Source of the DNA: Dactylorhiza incarnata
Taxonomy: Eukaryota > Streptophyta > Magnoliopsida > Asparagales > Orchidaceae
Direction of reading: 5' to 3'
DNA length: 64,000 nucleotides
Assembly: GCA_033032865.1 (NCBI GenBank)
Contig: JAWHQI010000051.1
Span: 11,116,001 to 11,180,000 of the forward strand
Shown: one piece after another, positions 1 through 9,307 of the stretch
How positions within the stretch are numbered: the first letter of the stretch is position 1
Layout of the letters: each line of letters begins with the position of its first letter
The notes under the pieces: model-generated
Database searches by the model: none
What the model was told of the DNA's origin: nothing
What the model saw: the letters and a program-made list of their open reading frames with translations, nothing else
Made by a program: the position numbers and the translations under genes

Positions 1-552
1 ATGGTGATGCGTTGTATTCTGACAACTCCACGTCCGCTAGATGACTGGAGGAGGACGAGTATCTTCTCTCTGATCTTTAAGAGTGGTGAAAAGCTGTGCA
101 AGCTCATTATTGATAGCGGTAGCTGTGTGAATGTTATCTCTGAGAACGCTGTTAAACATATGAATCTGACCACGGAACCACACCCCACACCCTACCAGGT
201 AGCTTGGATTAGCAAGGTTACCGTCCCGGTTAGCAAGCGTTGCCTGGTCCCTCTTACATTTAAATCTTACACGGATGAGGTCTGGTGTGACGTCCTCCCC
301 ATGGACGCGTGCCACGTGTTATTAGGCCGCCCTTGGCTTTATGACCGTGACGTCACACATTTCAGTCGAGCCAATACTTATGAATTCAAATTCAACGGTA
401 AGACCATCACATTGAGACCGACCGTTCCGAAGGAGTCGGTAGCTTTGGCTAAGGACACTACCGTCCCGGCCGAGAGGAAGGCTTTGAGCCTAGTTGGTAG
501 GAGAGAGTTTGTGAGAGATCCTTTCCTTGAGGGAGTTATGTACGCATTTTAG
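1..552 (+). pseudogene. Ty3 chromovirus protease region, left part outside window
   Basis: Aspartic protease segment of a Ty3/gypsy polyprotein. Seen: the catalytic D-S-G triad at residues 38-40 (bases 112-120) in a hydrophobic context, and a second conserved retropepsin segment LLGRPWLYDRD near residues 107-117. The protease would cleave the gag-pol precursor inside virus-like particles. The frame is open from the first base, so gag and the 5' LTR lie outside the window. The frame ends with TAG at 550-552, and the polyprotein continues in another frame from 558, so a small indel near 545-558 separates protease from RT. Confidence in the family is high; the element itself is not functional. 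Confidence 0.9.
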
Positions 553-557
553 TTCTT

Positions 558-1755
558 ATGGGTGCGAAGGTTGAATCGGAAGCGTTGAATGAGTTGCCTA
601 GGGCGTTACGAGAACTTTTGGACGAGTATAAGGATGTGTACCCACAAGAGTTGACTTCTGTGTTATCTCCATTGAGGAACATACAACATGCTATAGACCT
701 TATTCCGGGTTCATCCTTGCCGAACCAACCCCACTATAGGCTTCATCCCACGACCCACAAAGAGCTACAAACTCAGATCGAGGACTTGATGAAAAAAGGA
801 TTCATCAGGACTAGCATGAGTCCTTGTGCGGTGCCAGCCCTTCTTGCCACCAAGAAGGATGGTACGTGGCGGATGTGTGTTGATAGCCGCGCTATCAACA
901 CGATCACCATCAAGTACCGATTTCCTATACCGTGCTTAGATGACCTTCTAGATGTCTTGTCTGGCGCCACCATATTCTCTAAGTTAGATTTACGAAGCGG
1001 CTATCACCAGATAAGGATCCGCGAGGGAGATGAATGGAAGACGGCGTTTAAGTCTAAGGACGGGTTATACGAGTGGCTTGTGATGCCCTTCGGGCTATCC
1101 AATGCCCCCAGCACATTCTCCCTGATGATGACGCATGTCTTTCAGCCATTCATTGCGAAATTTGTGGTAGTCTACTTCGATGACATCTTGGTCTACAACA
1201 CTACTACCACCGAGTACATCTCCCACATGAGAGTGGTTATTTCCACCCTACGGAAGGAAACTTTATTTCTGAATCTCAAGAAATGCACTTTCCATGTTAC
1301 TGAAGTGGAGTTTTTAGGCTACATCGTTAGAACGGAGGGCATTAGAGTTGACCCTAGCAAGGTTAAGGTGATTAAGGACTGGCCCAAGCCGACCACGATA
1401 CGTGAGGTGAGGAGCTTCCATGGGTTGGCAACTTTCTACCGCCGTTTCATCAAAGACTTTAGCAGCATCATGGCCCCCATTAGTGACTGCATGAAAAAAA
1501 GTGAGTTTACTTGGACGAAGTCCGCCACCTTCGCTTTCCAACACATCAAGGAGCTTATGACTGAGGCACCCATCTTACGTCTACCTGACTTCTCGAAAGT
1601 CTTTGAGCTTACTTATGACGCTTCGGGCGTGGGAATAGGAGGTGTCTTGAGTCAGGAAGGGCATCCTGTGAGTTTCTTTAGTGAAAAGTTGGCGGGCGCT
1701 AAATTGAATTATTCCAACTATGATAGGGAATTTTATGCGGTCATTATATACTTGG
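558..1755 (+). pseudogene. Ty3 chromovirus reverse transcriptase and N-terminal RNase H
   Basis: RT copies element RNA into cDNA. Seen: the linker before RT (HAIDLIPG near residue 45), the RT fingers and palm ([36 protein letters not shown]), the catalytic YFDD at residues 206-209 (bases 1173-1184), the thumb, then the RNase H start with [15 protein letters not shown] near residue 352. All RT catalytic residues visible here look intact. The frame breaks near 1755: RNase H continues in frame 1, overlapping this frame. Domain order and motif spelling are typical of plant chromoviruses. The exact clade (Galadriel, CRM or relative) is uncertain without a tree. Confidence 0.93.
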
Positions 1756-3720
1756 CACTACTGGCGGCATTATCTCCTCTCTAAAGGTTTCGTGATCCTC
1801 TCCGATCACGAAGCATTACGATTTATCAATGGCCAACATAAAATCAGCCAGCGTCACGCCAAGTGGGTATCCTTCCTACAGGGTTACACTTTTAATCTCA
1901 AACACCTTAAGGGAGCGGACATTCGGGTTGCGGACGCTCTTAGTCGCCTAGCCCTTTTAGTCACCACTATGGAGGTTAACATTGTCGGGTTCGAGCGAAT
2001 CAAAGATGAGTACGCTACATGCCCGGATTTTCAGGATCCTTACCTATCTGCCCAGGATAGTTCCCCCACCACTATTACTGCATTCGTTATCAAGGATGGT
2101 TACCTATTTAGGCATGGGAAATTATGTATTCCGCAGTCATCTCTACGTCTCCATATCATCTGGGAACTGCATAGTGGCGGGTTGAGTGGCCATTTCGGTA
2201 GAGAGAAGACTATCACCCTGGTTGAGGAAAAGTTTTATTGGCCAAATTTGAAGGCCATGGTAGGACGGGTAGTGAGTAGTTGTCGTACTTGCCAAGTTTC
2301 CAAGGGCACCAAAACCAACGTCGGGTTATATACTCCGTTGCCTATACCATCCGTACCTTGGGAGGACGTGAGCATGGACTTTGTCTTAGGCCTACCCACC
2401 ACTTTTCGTCGTCACGATTCCATCTTCGTAGTTGTGGATAGGTTCTCCAAAATGGCATAATTTATACCATGCACTAGAACCAACGACGCCTCTCATATTG
2501 CAAAGCAATATTTTAAGGAAGTCGTTAGTCACCGGGGAGTGCCGAAGACAATTGTCTCGGATAGGGATGTTAAGTATACGAGCTACTTCTGGAAGACACT
2601 TTGGATCCTAATGGGTACCAAACTATTGTTTTCCTCCGACTATCATCCTCAAACCGATGGGCAAACTGAGGTGGTTAACCGGAGCCTAGGGAACCTTCTT
2701 AGATGCCTCGTGAGTGATCATAAAGGCACATGGGATCTTCTTCTTCCCCACGCTCAGTTAGCCTACAACAATTCCAAAAATCGGTCCACCGGTCTATCAC
2801 CAAATGAGATTGTCCACGGGTACAAGGCCCCTGTGCCTCTTGACTTGGTTCCCTTGCCCCCAACATACAAGGCAAGTCAATTTGCACAATCCTTCGCCCA
2901 ACATATTCACGACCTTCATGCACGTATACGAGCTACCTTGACTGATCAGTACGATTCTTATCAGGCGCACGCCAATATACATCGGAGAGTCTCACACTTC
3001 AAGGTTGGCGATTTGGTTTTAGTACGATTAGTTCCCGAGCGTTTGCCATCTGGCACCGTTAAAAAGTTAGCACCTAAGCACGCTGGCCCTTTTCAGATCA
3101 TCAAGAAAATAGGTGACAACGCTTTTGTTTTGGATTTGCCTGCCAAATGGGGGATTTCCCTTATTTTTAACGTCTCAGATTTAACGATGTTCATATCGCC
3201 TCCACATGAGTTAAATTCCTTGACGTCTTCTCCTTCCACCACATCTTCTAATGGGTTGGGGAGTGGTAGTACGGATGACTTCTCTCTGTCGGTCCCCACA
3301 GGTATTTCACCGGATGGTAAGTCGCATACTTTTATTCCTACTGCTGATATTTTCCCCAGGTTTCCGAAGACTTTTCTCACTCCGGACATGATACTTGCTG
3401 CGGAGCCACTTACTACCTTGGCGGGTGCTACTTACCGATTCCTCATCCGTTGGCGTGATCGCCCTCCTTCAGACGATTCATGGGTCCTCGCGACGGAGCT
3501 TCAACGACTGGATGCCGATCTTCTCCGTCGCTACCTCTCGGACCACGCATCGGAGATGCTTGATTTTGAGTGGGGGAGGATTGATGGCGCGACCCCGCCA
3601 CCACTTTCTGATGACGACAAGGTTGCCGAAGCGCAACACTACAAGGACTTGAGGCGCCGTGAAGATGCTAACGGAAACCGGAGCTACAACCTCCGCCCGC
3701 GGCGTACCAAACCCGCTTGA
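1756..3720 (+). pseudogene. Ty3 RNase H C-part, integrase and chromodomain-like tail
   Basis: Continuation of the polyprotein in frame 1. Seen in order: the RNase H C-terminal half (SDHEALRFIN, then VADALSR); the integrase HHCC zinc module (LHSGGLSGH followed by CRTCQ at about 2168-2296); the integrase catalytic core with the three acidic residues in SMDFVLGLP, VSDRD and TDGQTEVVNR; the GPFQIIKKI core-binding region; and a C-terminal chromodomain-like segment (aromatic-rich FLIRWRDRPPSDDSW near 3435-3485). Integrase inserts cDNA, and chromodomains of this family bias insertion to modified chromatin. A TAA stop at 2458-2460 sits exactly in the conserved segment before FIPC, and no frameshift accompanies it. 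Coding ends with TGA at 3718-3720. Confidence 0.92.
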
Positions 3721-4578
3721 AGACTTCTATTTATTTTATATCGTTTATTTCATATTTGCGGATATAAAATTATTTCATGTCTTGGAAATAATTTTATATT
3801 CATTTTGCTCTTGCTTATTTTTCATTTCCTAATATTGAACAATGGTGTGCGTTTAGCCGTTTTGATGGTGGATTAGTTAGCCATCATGATTTGATGTATT
3901 TTGTAAACTCCTATTTAAAGGAGGCTTGATGAGAGTAAAGTAGACATTTTGAAGATTTCAAACCCTAATCTCTCCATAGAGAATTTTGGCCATGCTTGGA
4001 GCTCCCTCCTAGCCGCCGCCCCCTCTTGGTGTGTCTCCAAGGCCGCCCCCTTCCATCCTCTTCGGTGCGACTCCAGCGAGACTTTCGCGGTGCGACTCCA
4101 AGGAAGAAAGGGTGCTACTCCATTCGGTGCGACGCCGGTGGAACCGTGGAGAGAGAGATTCTCCCACATCTATATTGAGTGCATGCATGTTCTTGGTTGG
4201 GTAACCCCTCCCCTTTCTAGTGATTCTTCTATGTTATTTTGTGGAGGTTTTGTCGAATCATTTTATCCGTGATCTTAATCTTCTCGCTTGCAAAATCTGA
4301 AATAATAGTGTTGTTATTGAATCTCTTGTTGTCGGGATCGGGTAGATCCGTTGCGGGAGCGAAACTCGGCCTAGCCTTGGTTTGCTCTCGAAGATTGGCG
4401 CACTTGGCGTTAACAAGGGAGTTAATCTCAACTAAAGCTTTATCGCCGTTTGAATGTTCACCGCCGCTCCGAAAATTTGCCGCTGCATTTGAAAACGAAT
4501 CGATTGATGGAATAGATGCTTGTGTAGGTGCGGTGAGTTGTGTGCTTGTTGGAGAGGTAGGTCTTGTCTAAGGACGTG
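3582..4578 (+). repeat. Putative LTR of the chromovirus, cut at its end by element A
   Basis: Non-coding stretch after pol. A purine run (AGTGGGGGAGGA, 3569-3580) inside the last pol codons is followed by TGATGG at 3582. This looks like a polypurine tract and LTR start overlapping the coding end, but the other LTR is outside the window so the boundary is unproven. The stretch holds a TATA-like box near 3912 and a C-rich leader. Its right end is at the element A insertion; sequence resuming after A at 8495 looks like a tRNA-iMet primer site, so the LTR probably ended about 4577. A start later than 3720 is also possible. Confidence 0.5.
3912..3920 (+). promoter_or_regulatory. TATA-like box of the chromovirus LTR
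   Basis: TATTTAAAG within CTCCTATTTAAAGGAG, itself a short inverted repeat. It is followed about 40 bp later by a pyrimidine- and AACCCTAA-containing leader typical of plant transcript starts. Position within the putative LTR fits a U3/R boundary near 3945. Inference from sequence only. Confidence 0.45.
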
Positions 4579-5979
4579 TGAAAGTGGAGTGTTTTAGTTC
4601 TTATTTACTTTATTAAAAGATCTTGATTAAGTTTTGGTTTCAAAAATAAATGATATGTATATTTATATCTGTTTCCTGAAAGAATAATTTACACAAGCAG
4701 TAAGAGTGCATACAAAATAAAACAATCATCCAGATGACACAAGATGTATAGTAGTTCCCCTCAACTGGGTACATCTACTCTTCTACCCACTGGTAGGAAT
4801 CCACTGTGAGGTTGTTGTTAAGGTGCCCTCTCACCAGGTGAGCTGTTGATAAGGTGCTCTAACCAAACTGCAGGTTTTTGCTAAGGTGCCCTGTCACCGG
4901 GATTAACTTTTAAAGGGAGTTATAACCCTGTACAGGATGGGAAGAAATAAAATAAAACAGAAAATGTTTAGTGTTCTTCTCTTTCTAAGAAGACTCTTGA
5001 AGATCCTGATTTGAAGTTGAAGAGCTCCCCCTGATTTGAATATAGTTGATGATCAGGTGAGGAAGCTGCCTCTCTGGAATTTGATAACTCCTTTCTTCTT
5101 CTACAGTTGTGATCCTGAGCAAGTGATCTGGATAAGGTGTCTCAGGATTGAGACGATCTGTAGAGAAAATTTATTAGCAAGAAAGAAATAAATGAAACTA
5201 TTGCTCTCTAAATTAGAGCTTCTTCTTTCTTGCTTTTCTCCTGATTTCTTTCTGTGAGCTGTGGAGGTTCCTGCCTCTCTATTTCTCTCTGCTCATTGCA
5301 TTGTCTCACATCATCTATATGTCTTTTCTCTCTCTCTTGGCTTTTATACGATTGCTGCCAGTTCTATGTTTGAATATCAGCCAACTGTGCCTGCAATAAC
5401 TTTTCAAACGGCTAGAGAATATATTAAGAAAAGAGCTGTTATTGGAAATGTGAGCTTTATATTTATTTAATAGCTTTAATGGCTATATCATTTAAAGGCC
5501 AGCAATATATAAATAGAGAGTATTCAAATATTGCTTTATCTGACAATATAGAATCATTTTAGTCAAGCTGAGAGCAGCTAAATAATTATGAGATAGCTGT
5601 TCTAAATTTAAATGATTTCAGAACTGATAAATTATACGGCTGATAATATTTCATCGAGCGCCGTTCGAATTCGTCGACCGCATCTTTTCGTCGACCGCTG
5701 AGACTGCTGGATTTCGTCGACCGCTGAATAACTAAGGTCGTTCGTCGAACGTAGTGCGGCTAGAGTTCTTCGAACGCAGGCAGCTCGCCGTTCGTCGAAC
5801 GCAGAGAAACAATATATAATATTTATTTTTCTTCTCTTATTATTTCTCAGCCTATTATATATATATATATATATTATTTCTTAGCTTATTATTTATTTCA
5901 TTCTTCTCTTAATTTTCTTAGCCTTTTAAATAAACAAATTGATGGATCCTAACTCAAATCCAAAACTAGTGTTCCAACA
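4579..5979 (-). repeat. Element A 3' LTR
   Basis: LTR of 1401 bp, aligned end to end with the copy at 7095-8491. Most differences are single bases plus a TA run at 5858-5872 that is shorter in the partner. It contains the CpG-rich palindromic motif block 5654-5804. Short open frames inside it, for example 5261-5470, recur in the other LTR only because the sequence is duplicated, and show no domain. Confidence 0.93.
5654..5804 (-). promoter_or_regulatory. Repeated CpG palindromic motifs in element A U3 (3' LTR)
   Basis: Five or six copies of a core related to GTTCGTCGAACG and TTCGTCGACCGC lie within 150 bp of otherwise AT-rich LTR. The same block is at 8170-8320 in the other LTR. On the element strand it lies roughly 170-330 bp from the U3 start. 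Repeated palindromic motifs in LTRs are a described feature of plant Sireviruses. Role as enhancer or methylation target is inference. Confidence 0.7.
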
Positions 5980-5993
5980 ATCTCCCCCTATTT
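5980..5993 (-). other. Element A polypurine tract
   Basis: Plus-strand ATCTCCCCCTATTT, which is a purine run on the minus strand, abutting the 3' LTR. It would prime second-strand cDNA synthesis. Its position opposite the primer site confirms minus orientation. Confidence 0.85.
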
Positions 5994-6290
5994 GAGTTGG
6001 GATCCTAAGCCAAATTAAAATTAAGGCTGGGTTCTAACAATCCTAAGCCAAATTAAAATCAGAAAATCATTGTCTGATACCTTCTTTCTATGAAATCCCC
6101 TTAATCAGAAGAGACTCACACTCAGTGCTTTGATCATTTCTGATCTATGCAATTTGAGTAGAAATCTCAACATAATTTTAGAGAAAATCTGTAAGAAAGT
6201 GAAGTTATCTGACAAATTTTTGAGATAGAAAATTCAGATGAATCTTAAAGTTGCTGTTCAATTAATTATAATTTGAGTTAAAGAAAAATG

Positions 6291-6983
6291 TTAAGCATCA
6301 GATTTTGGTCTTTTTATTTCATTAAAATATAAATTTGAAAATTTAAACAGATTTTGCTGAACAAAAAATATTTCTTTTTCTTTAGCCCTAAATGACTTAT
6401 TTTTAAAAGAAATAATTTGTTCTTTTGAGTTTTTCAAATTTTCTTGAATTTTATTATTTTCAGGAGTTAAAATATTTATTTCTGTTAACTCCAATATTTC
6501 TATGTCTGGTTTATTTAGATCTGTAAATGTTAATTTAAAAATAGATATGCAAGTATCAACAGATTTAAAATTATCAGAGGTAGAGTTGGGAGTTGATTTT
6601 ACCTCACTTACCTTTTCTGCTTCAGCTTCTGCATCTTTGATTTGATATGAGCCATATATGGCTAGCATGTAGAAAGCTCTGGCTTTTTGTTCTTTCTCTT
6701 CTTCTTCTATACTTAGACTAATTGGAGGTTCTGTATCATAAATACAGACTGTAGAGGTGGAAGAAAATTCATTTACCATACTTGTATTGGAGTTCCAGAT
6801 GTCCATTGCTGATTTGCAGTCTTCAACATTGGACAGAGTGTCATTTGACATGGTTTGAACTAGTATCTTCATGGCCTCTGCATTAGCACTTTGTAGCTTC
6901 CTTTGATCATGAGTTGATGGAGGTCCTGCAAGCTTTCTTGAGTTGCACATAGGAGAGTTAGCATAACCTGTATTCTGTGCCAT
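6291..6983 (-). CDS. Element A gag-like ORF, possibly degenerate
   Basis: ORF of 230 codons, the only substantial frame in the internal region of A. Residues about 40-75 (VQTMSNDTLSNVEDCKSAMD, then IWN) resemble the copia gag segment in which a C-x-x-A-x-x-I/M-W pattern follows the capsid core; I see no CCHC knuckle. The rest is acidic and serine/lysine rich with a glutamate run (SIEEEEKEQKA) and looks coiled-coil-like. The start at 6983 lies about 100 bases inside the 5' LTR end, normal for gag. It may be a fusion left by internal deletion joining the gag start to downstream spacer. Assignment as gag is moderate; function is unproven. Confidence 0.55.
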   Translation of the reverse strand: MAQNTGYANSPMCNSRKLAGPPSTHDQRKLQSANAEAMKILVQTMSNDTLSNVEDCKSAMDIWNSNTSMVNEFSSTSTVCIYDTEPPISLSIEEEEKEQKARAFYMLAIYGSYQIKDAEAEAEKVSEVKSTPNSTSDNFKSVDTCISIFKLTFTDLNKPDIEILELTEINILTPENNKIQENLKNSKEQIISFKNKSFRAKEKEIFFVQQNLFKFSNLYFNEIKRPKSDA

Positions 6984-7080
6984 GAGGTTTTTATAAAACA
7001 GAGTAATGATACACTAAAATAAAATAGATCTAAGGAAAATCTTTGTTGGTTCAGGTGTTAGCCTGTAACAACCAAACACC

Positions 7081-7092
7081 CCTCTGATACCA
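7081..7092 (-). other. Element A tRNA-iMet primer binding site
   Basis: Minus strand reads TGGTATCAGAGG, matching the initiator methionine tRNA 3' end complement over its first eleven bases. It sits two bases inside the 5' LTR, the standard copia position. Confidence 0.88.
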
Positions 7093-7094
7093 AT

Positions 7095-8491
7095 TGAAAG
7101 TGGAGTGTTTTAGTTCTTATTTACTTTATTAAAAGATCTTGATTAAGTTTTGTTTTCAAAAATAAATGATATGTATATTTATATGTGTTTCCTGAAAGAA
7201 TAATTTACACAAGCAGTAAGAGTGCATAAAAAATAAAACAATCATCCAGATGACACAAGATGTATAGTAGTTCCCCTCAACTGGGTACATCTACTCTTCT
7301 ACCCACTGGTAGGAATCCACTGTGAGGTTGTTGTTAAGGTGCCCTCTCACCAGGTGAGCTGTTGATAAGGTGCTCTAACCAAACTGCAGGTTTTTGCTAA
7401 GGTGCCCTGTCACCGGGATTAACTTTTGAAGGGAGTTATAACCCTGTACAGGATGGGAAGAAATAAAATAAAACAGAAAATGTTTAGTGTTCTTCTCTTT
7501 CTAAGAAGACTCTTGAAGATCCTGATTTGAAGTTGAAGAGCTCCCCCTGATTTGAATATAGTTGATGATCAGGTGAGGAAGCTGCCTCTCTGGAATTTTA
7601 TAACTCCTTTCTTCTTCTACAGTTGTGATCCCGAGCAAGTGATCTGGATAAGGTGTCTCAGGATTGAGACGATCTGTAGAGAAAATTTATTAGCAAGAAA
7701 GAAATAAATGAAACTATTGCTCTCTAAATTAGAGCTTCTTCTTTCTTGCTTTTCTCCTGATTTCTTTCTGTGAGCTGTGGAGGTTCCTTCCTCTCTATTT
7801 CTCTCTGCTCATTGCATTGTCTCACATCATCTATATGTCTTTTCTCTCTCTCTTAGCATTTATACGATTGCTGCCAGTTCTATGTTTGAATATCAGCCAA
7901 CTGTGCCTGCAATAACTTTTCAAACGGCTAGAGAATATATTGAGAAAAGAGCTGTTATTGGAAATATGAGCTTTATATTTATTTAATAGCTTTAATGGCT
8001 ATATCATTTAAAGGCCAGCAATATATAAATAGAGAGTATTCAAATATTGCTTTATCTGACAATATAGAATCATTTTAGTCAAGCTGAGAGCAGCTAAATA
8101 ATTATGAGATAGCTGTTCTAAATTTAAATGATTTCAGAACTGATAAATTATACGACTGATAATATTTCATCGAGCGCCGTTCGAATTCGTCGACCGCATC
8201 TTTTCGTCGACCTCTGAGACTGCTGGATTTCGTCGACCGCTGAATAACTAAGGTCGTTCGTCGAACGTAGTGCGGCTAGAGTTCTTCGAACGCAGGCAGC
8301 TCGCCGTTCGTCGAACGCAGAGAAACAATATATAATATTTATTTTTCTTCTCTTATTATTTCTCAGCCTATTATGTATATATATATTATTTCTTAGCTTA
8401 TTATTTATTTCATTCTTCTCTTAATGTTCTTAGCCTTTTAAATAAACAAATTGATGGATCCTAACTCAAATCCAAAACTAGTGTTCCAACA
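7095..8491 (-). repeat. Element A 5' LTR
   Basis: LTR of 1397 bp matching 4579-5979. On the element strand it starts TGTTGGAACA and ends in CTTTCA. A TATA-like TATAAATG on the minus strand lies near 7857-7865. The CpG motif block is at 8170-8320. It is followed by the target duplication ACGTG at 8492-8496. Confidence 0.93.
8170..8320 (-). promoter_or_regulatory. Repeated CpG palindromic motifs in element A U3 (5' LTR)
   Basis: Second copy of the block described at 5654-5804, preserved with about two base changes. GTCGACC and GTTCGTCGAACG cores recur at irregular spacing. This is the copy that would act in transcription of A. Confidence 0.68.
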
Positions 8492-8494
8492 ACG

Positions 8495-8730
8495 TGGTAT
8501 CGAGTCTGGTTGCGGATCTTCTTGTTTATTTTGTTATTCGGAATTGGGAGCCCACCCGACCTCTTTATTTGCCGCTCTTTGTCAGAGTACTCTTGGAACG
8601 AGATCTTTGAGAGCAAGCACGACCCCTTTCCGTTCGCTTTGGTCGGAGCCCTCTCCTTCTTATTTTGTGTTGAATGTTATTTTCGTTTTCGTTAGCGTAG
8701 CGAGCACGTAGTCACGGTAGCCCTACATCA
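8495..8730 (+). other. PBS-like site and leader, probable continuation of the chromovirus
   Basis: After removal of A and one ACGTG, the chromovirus LTR runs into TGGTATCGAGTC (8495-8506). This differs from the tRNA-iMet primer site by one missing A and a terminal change. About 220 bp of AT/GC-mixed leader without a convincing ORF follow. A primer site to the right of an LTR that already follows pol suggests the start of a second, tandem chromovirus copy, then truncated against element C near 8730. The junction to C is not visible as a clean boundary. Confidence 0.4.
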
Positions 8731-9082
8731 GTCACACAATTCCAATAGTGGACACATTCATCTTGAAGCCATCACTGTCATGACACTTCTTCAGCGCCCT
8801 CTGATTGCCTCACCGCCTCTTCCTGACTGCTTTGCTCATCCAGCTCACAGAGGTTACCCTAGTGGTCGCGGAGGTCACTTAGGTGGATGTGGTCCTCCCC
8901 GCTACATTTTTTCTCTTTGTGGCAAGCACTGACATCCTGTGGATTACTGTTGGGCCAAGTACCCATATCTCCGTTCTGCAGCGGGTGAAGCACCTCTTTC
9001 TACCTCAAAGAAGTCTGCCTTTCTTGCCTCCTATTCATGTAGTGCACACATCGTCACCCAGGTGGCTCATTGACTCTGATGC
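8731..9082 (+). pseudogene. Element C (copia): gag C-terminus and start of protease, broken
   Basis: Remains of a copia gag with a glycine-rich stretch then a damaged zinc knuckle near 8907-8952. The first cysteine reads as Phe and a TGA replaces a residue between the second cysteine and the histidine; the rest, HPVDYC, is clear. About 100 bases later the frame for WLID-S begins the protease active site and stops at 9082, where element B has inserted. The other half of the same active site resumes at 17772. The 5' LTR and most of gag are missing, so C was truncated before or during later insertions. Confidence 0.75.
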
Positions 9083-9307
9083 TATTGGATCGATAGGTGC
9101 CCTTAGAGGGGGGGGGGGGGGGGGGGTGAATAAGGGTTTTAAAAAAACTTATGTTATATTTTGATATACTTGAATAACTTGGAGATTGAAATATAGATTT
9201 AGAATGAAGATATAAATTGATTTATAATGAAAGAGAAAATAATTATCAATTTAGAGAAATGAAAAATAATCAATTGTATTATCCATAGAGAGACATGATT
9301 ACTATTA

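Larger units (their letters stand above)
4579..8491 (-). mobile_element. Element A: short non-autonomous Sirevirus-like copia retrotransposon
   Basis: Complete element of 3913 bp on the minus strand. Two near-identical direct repeats (4579-5979 and 7095-8491) begin TG and end CA on the plus strand. They are flanked by a perfect 5-bp target duplication ACGTG (4574-4578 and 8492-8496). On the minus strand the right LTR is followed by a primer site matching tRNA-iMet (TTGGTATCAGAGG), and the left LTR is preceded by a purine tract, fixing the orientation. The internal region is only 1115 bp with one gag-like ORF and no protease, integrase or RT. The LTRs differ by few substitutions and a TA-repeat length, implying a recent insertion. 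Mobility would need enzymes in trans. Confidence 0.93.

Noticed and set aside
4239..4571. 110-codon ORF in the chromovirus LTR region
   Set aside because: Located in LTR/leader sequence after the TATA-like box; no domain, likely chance.
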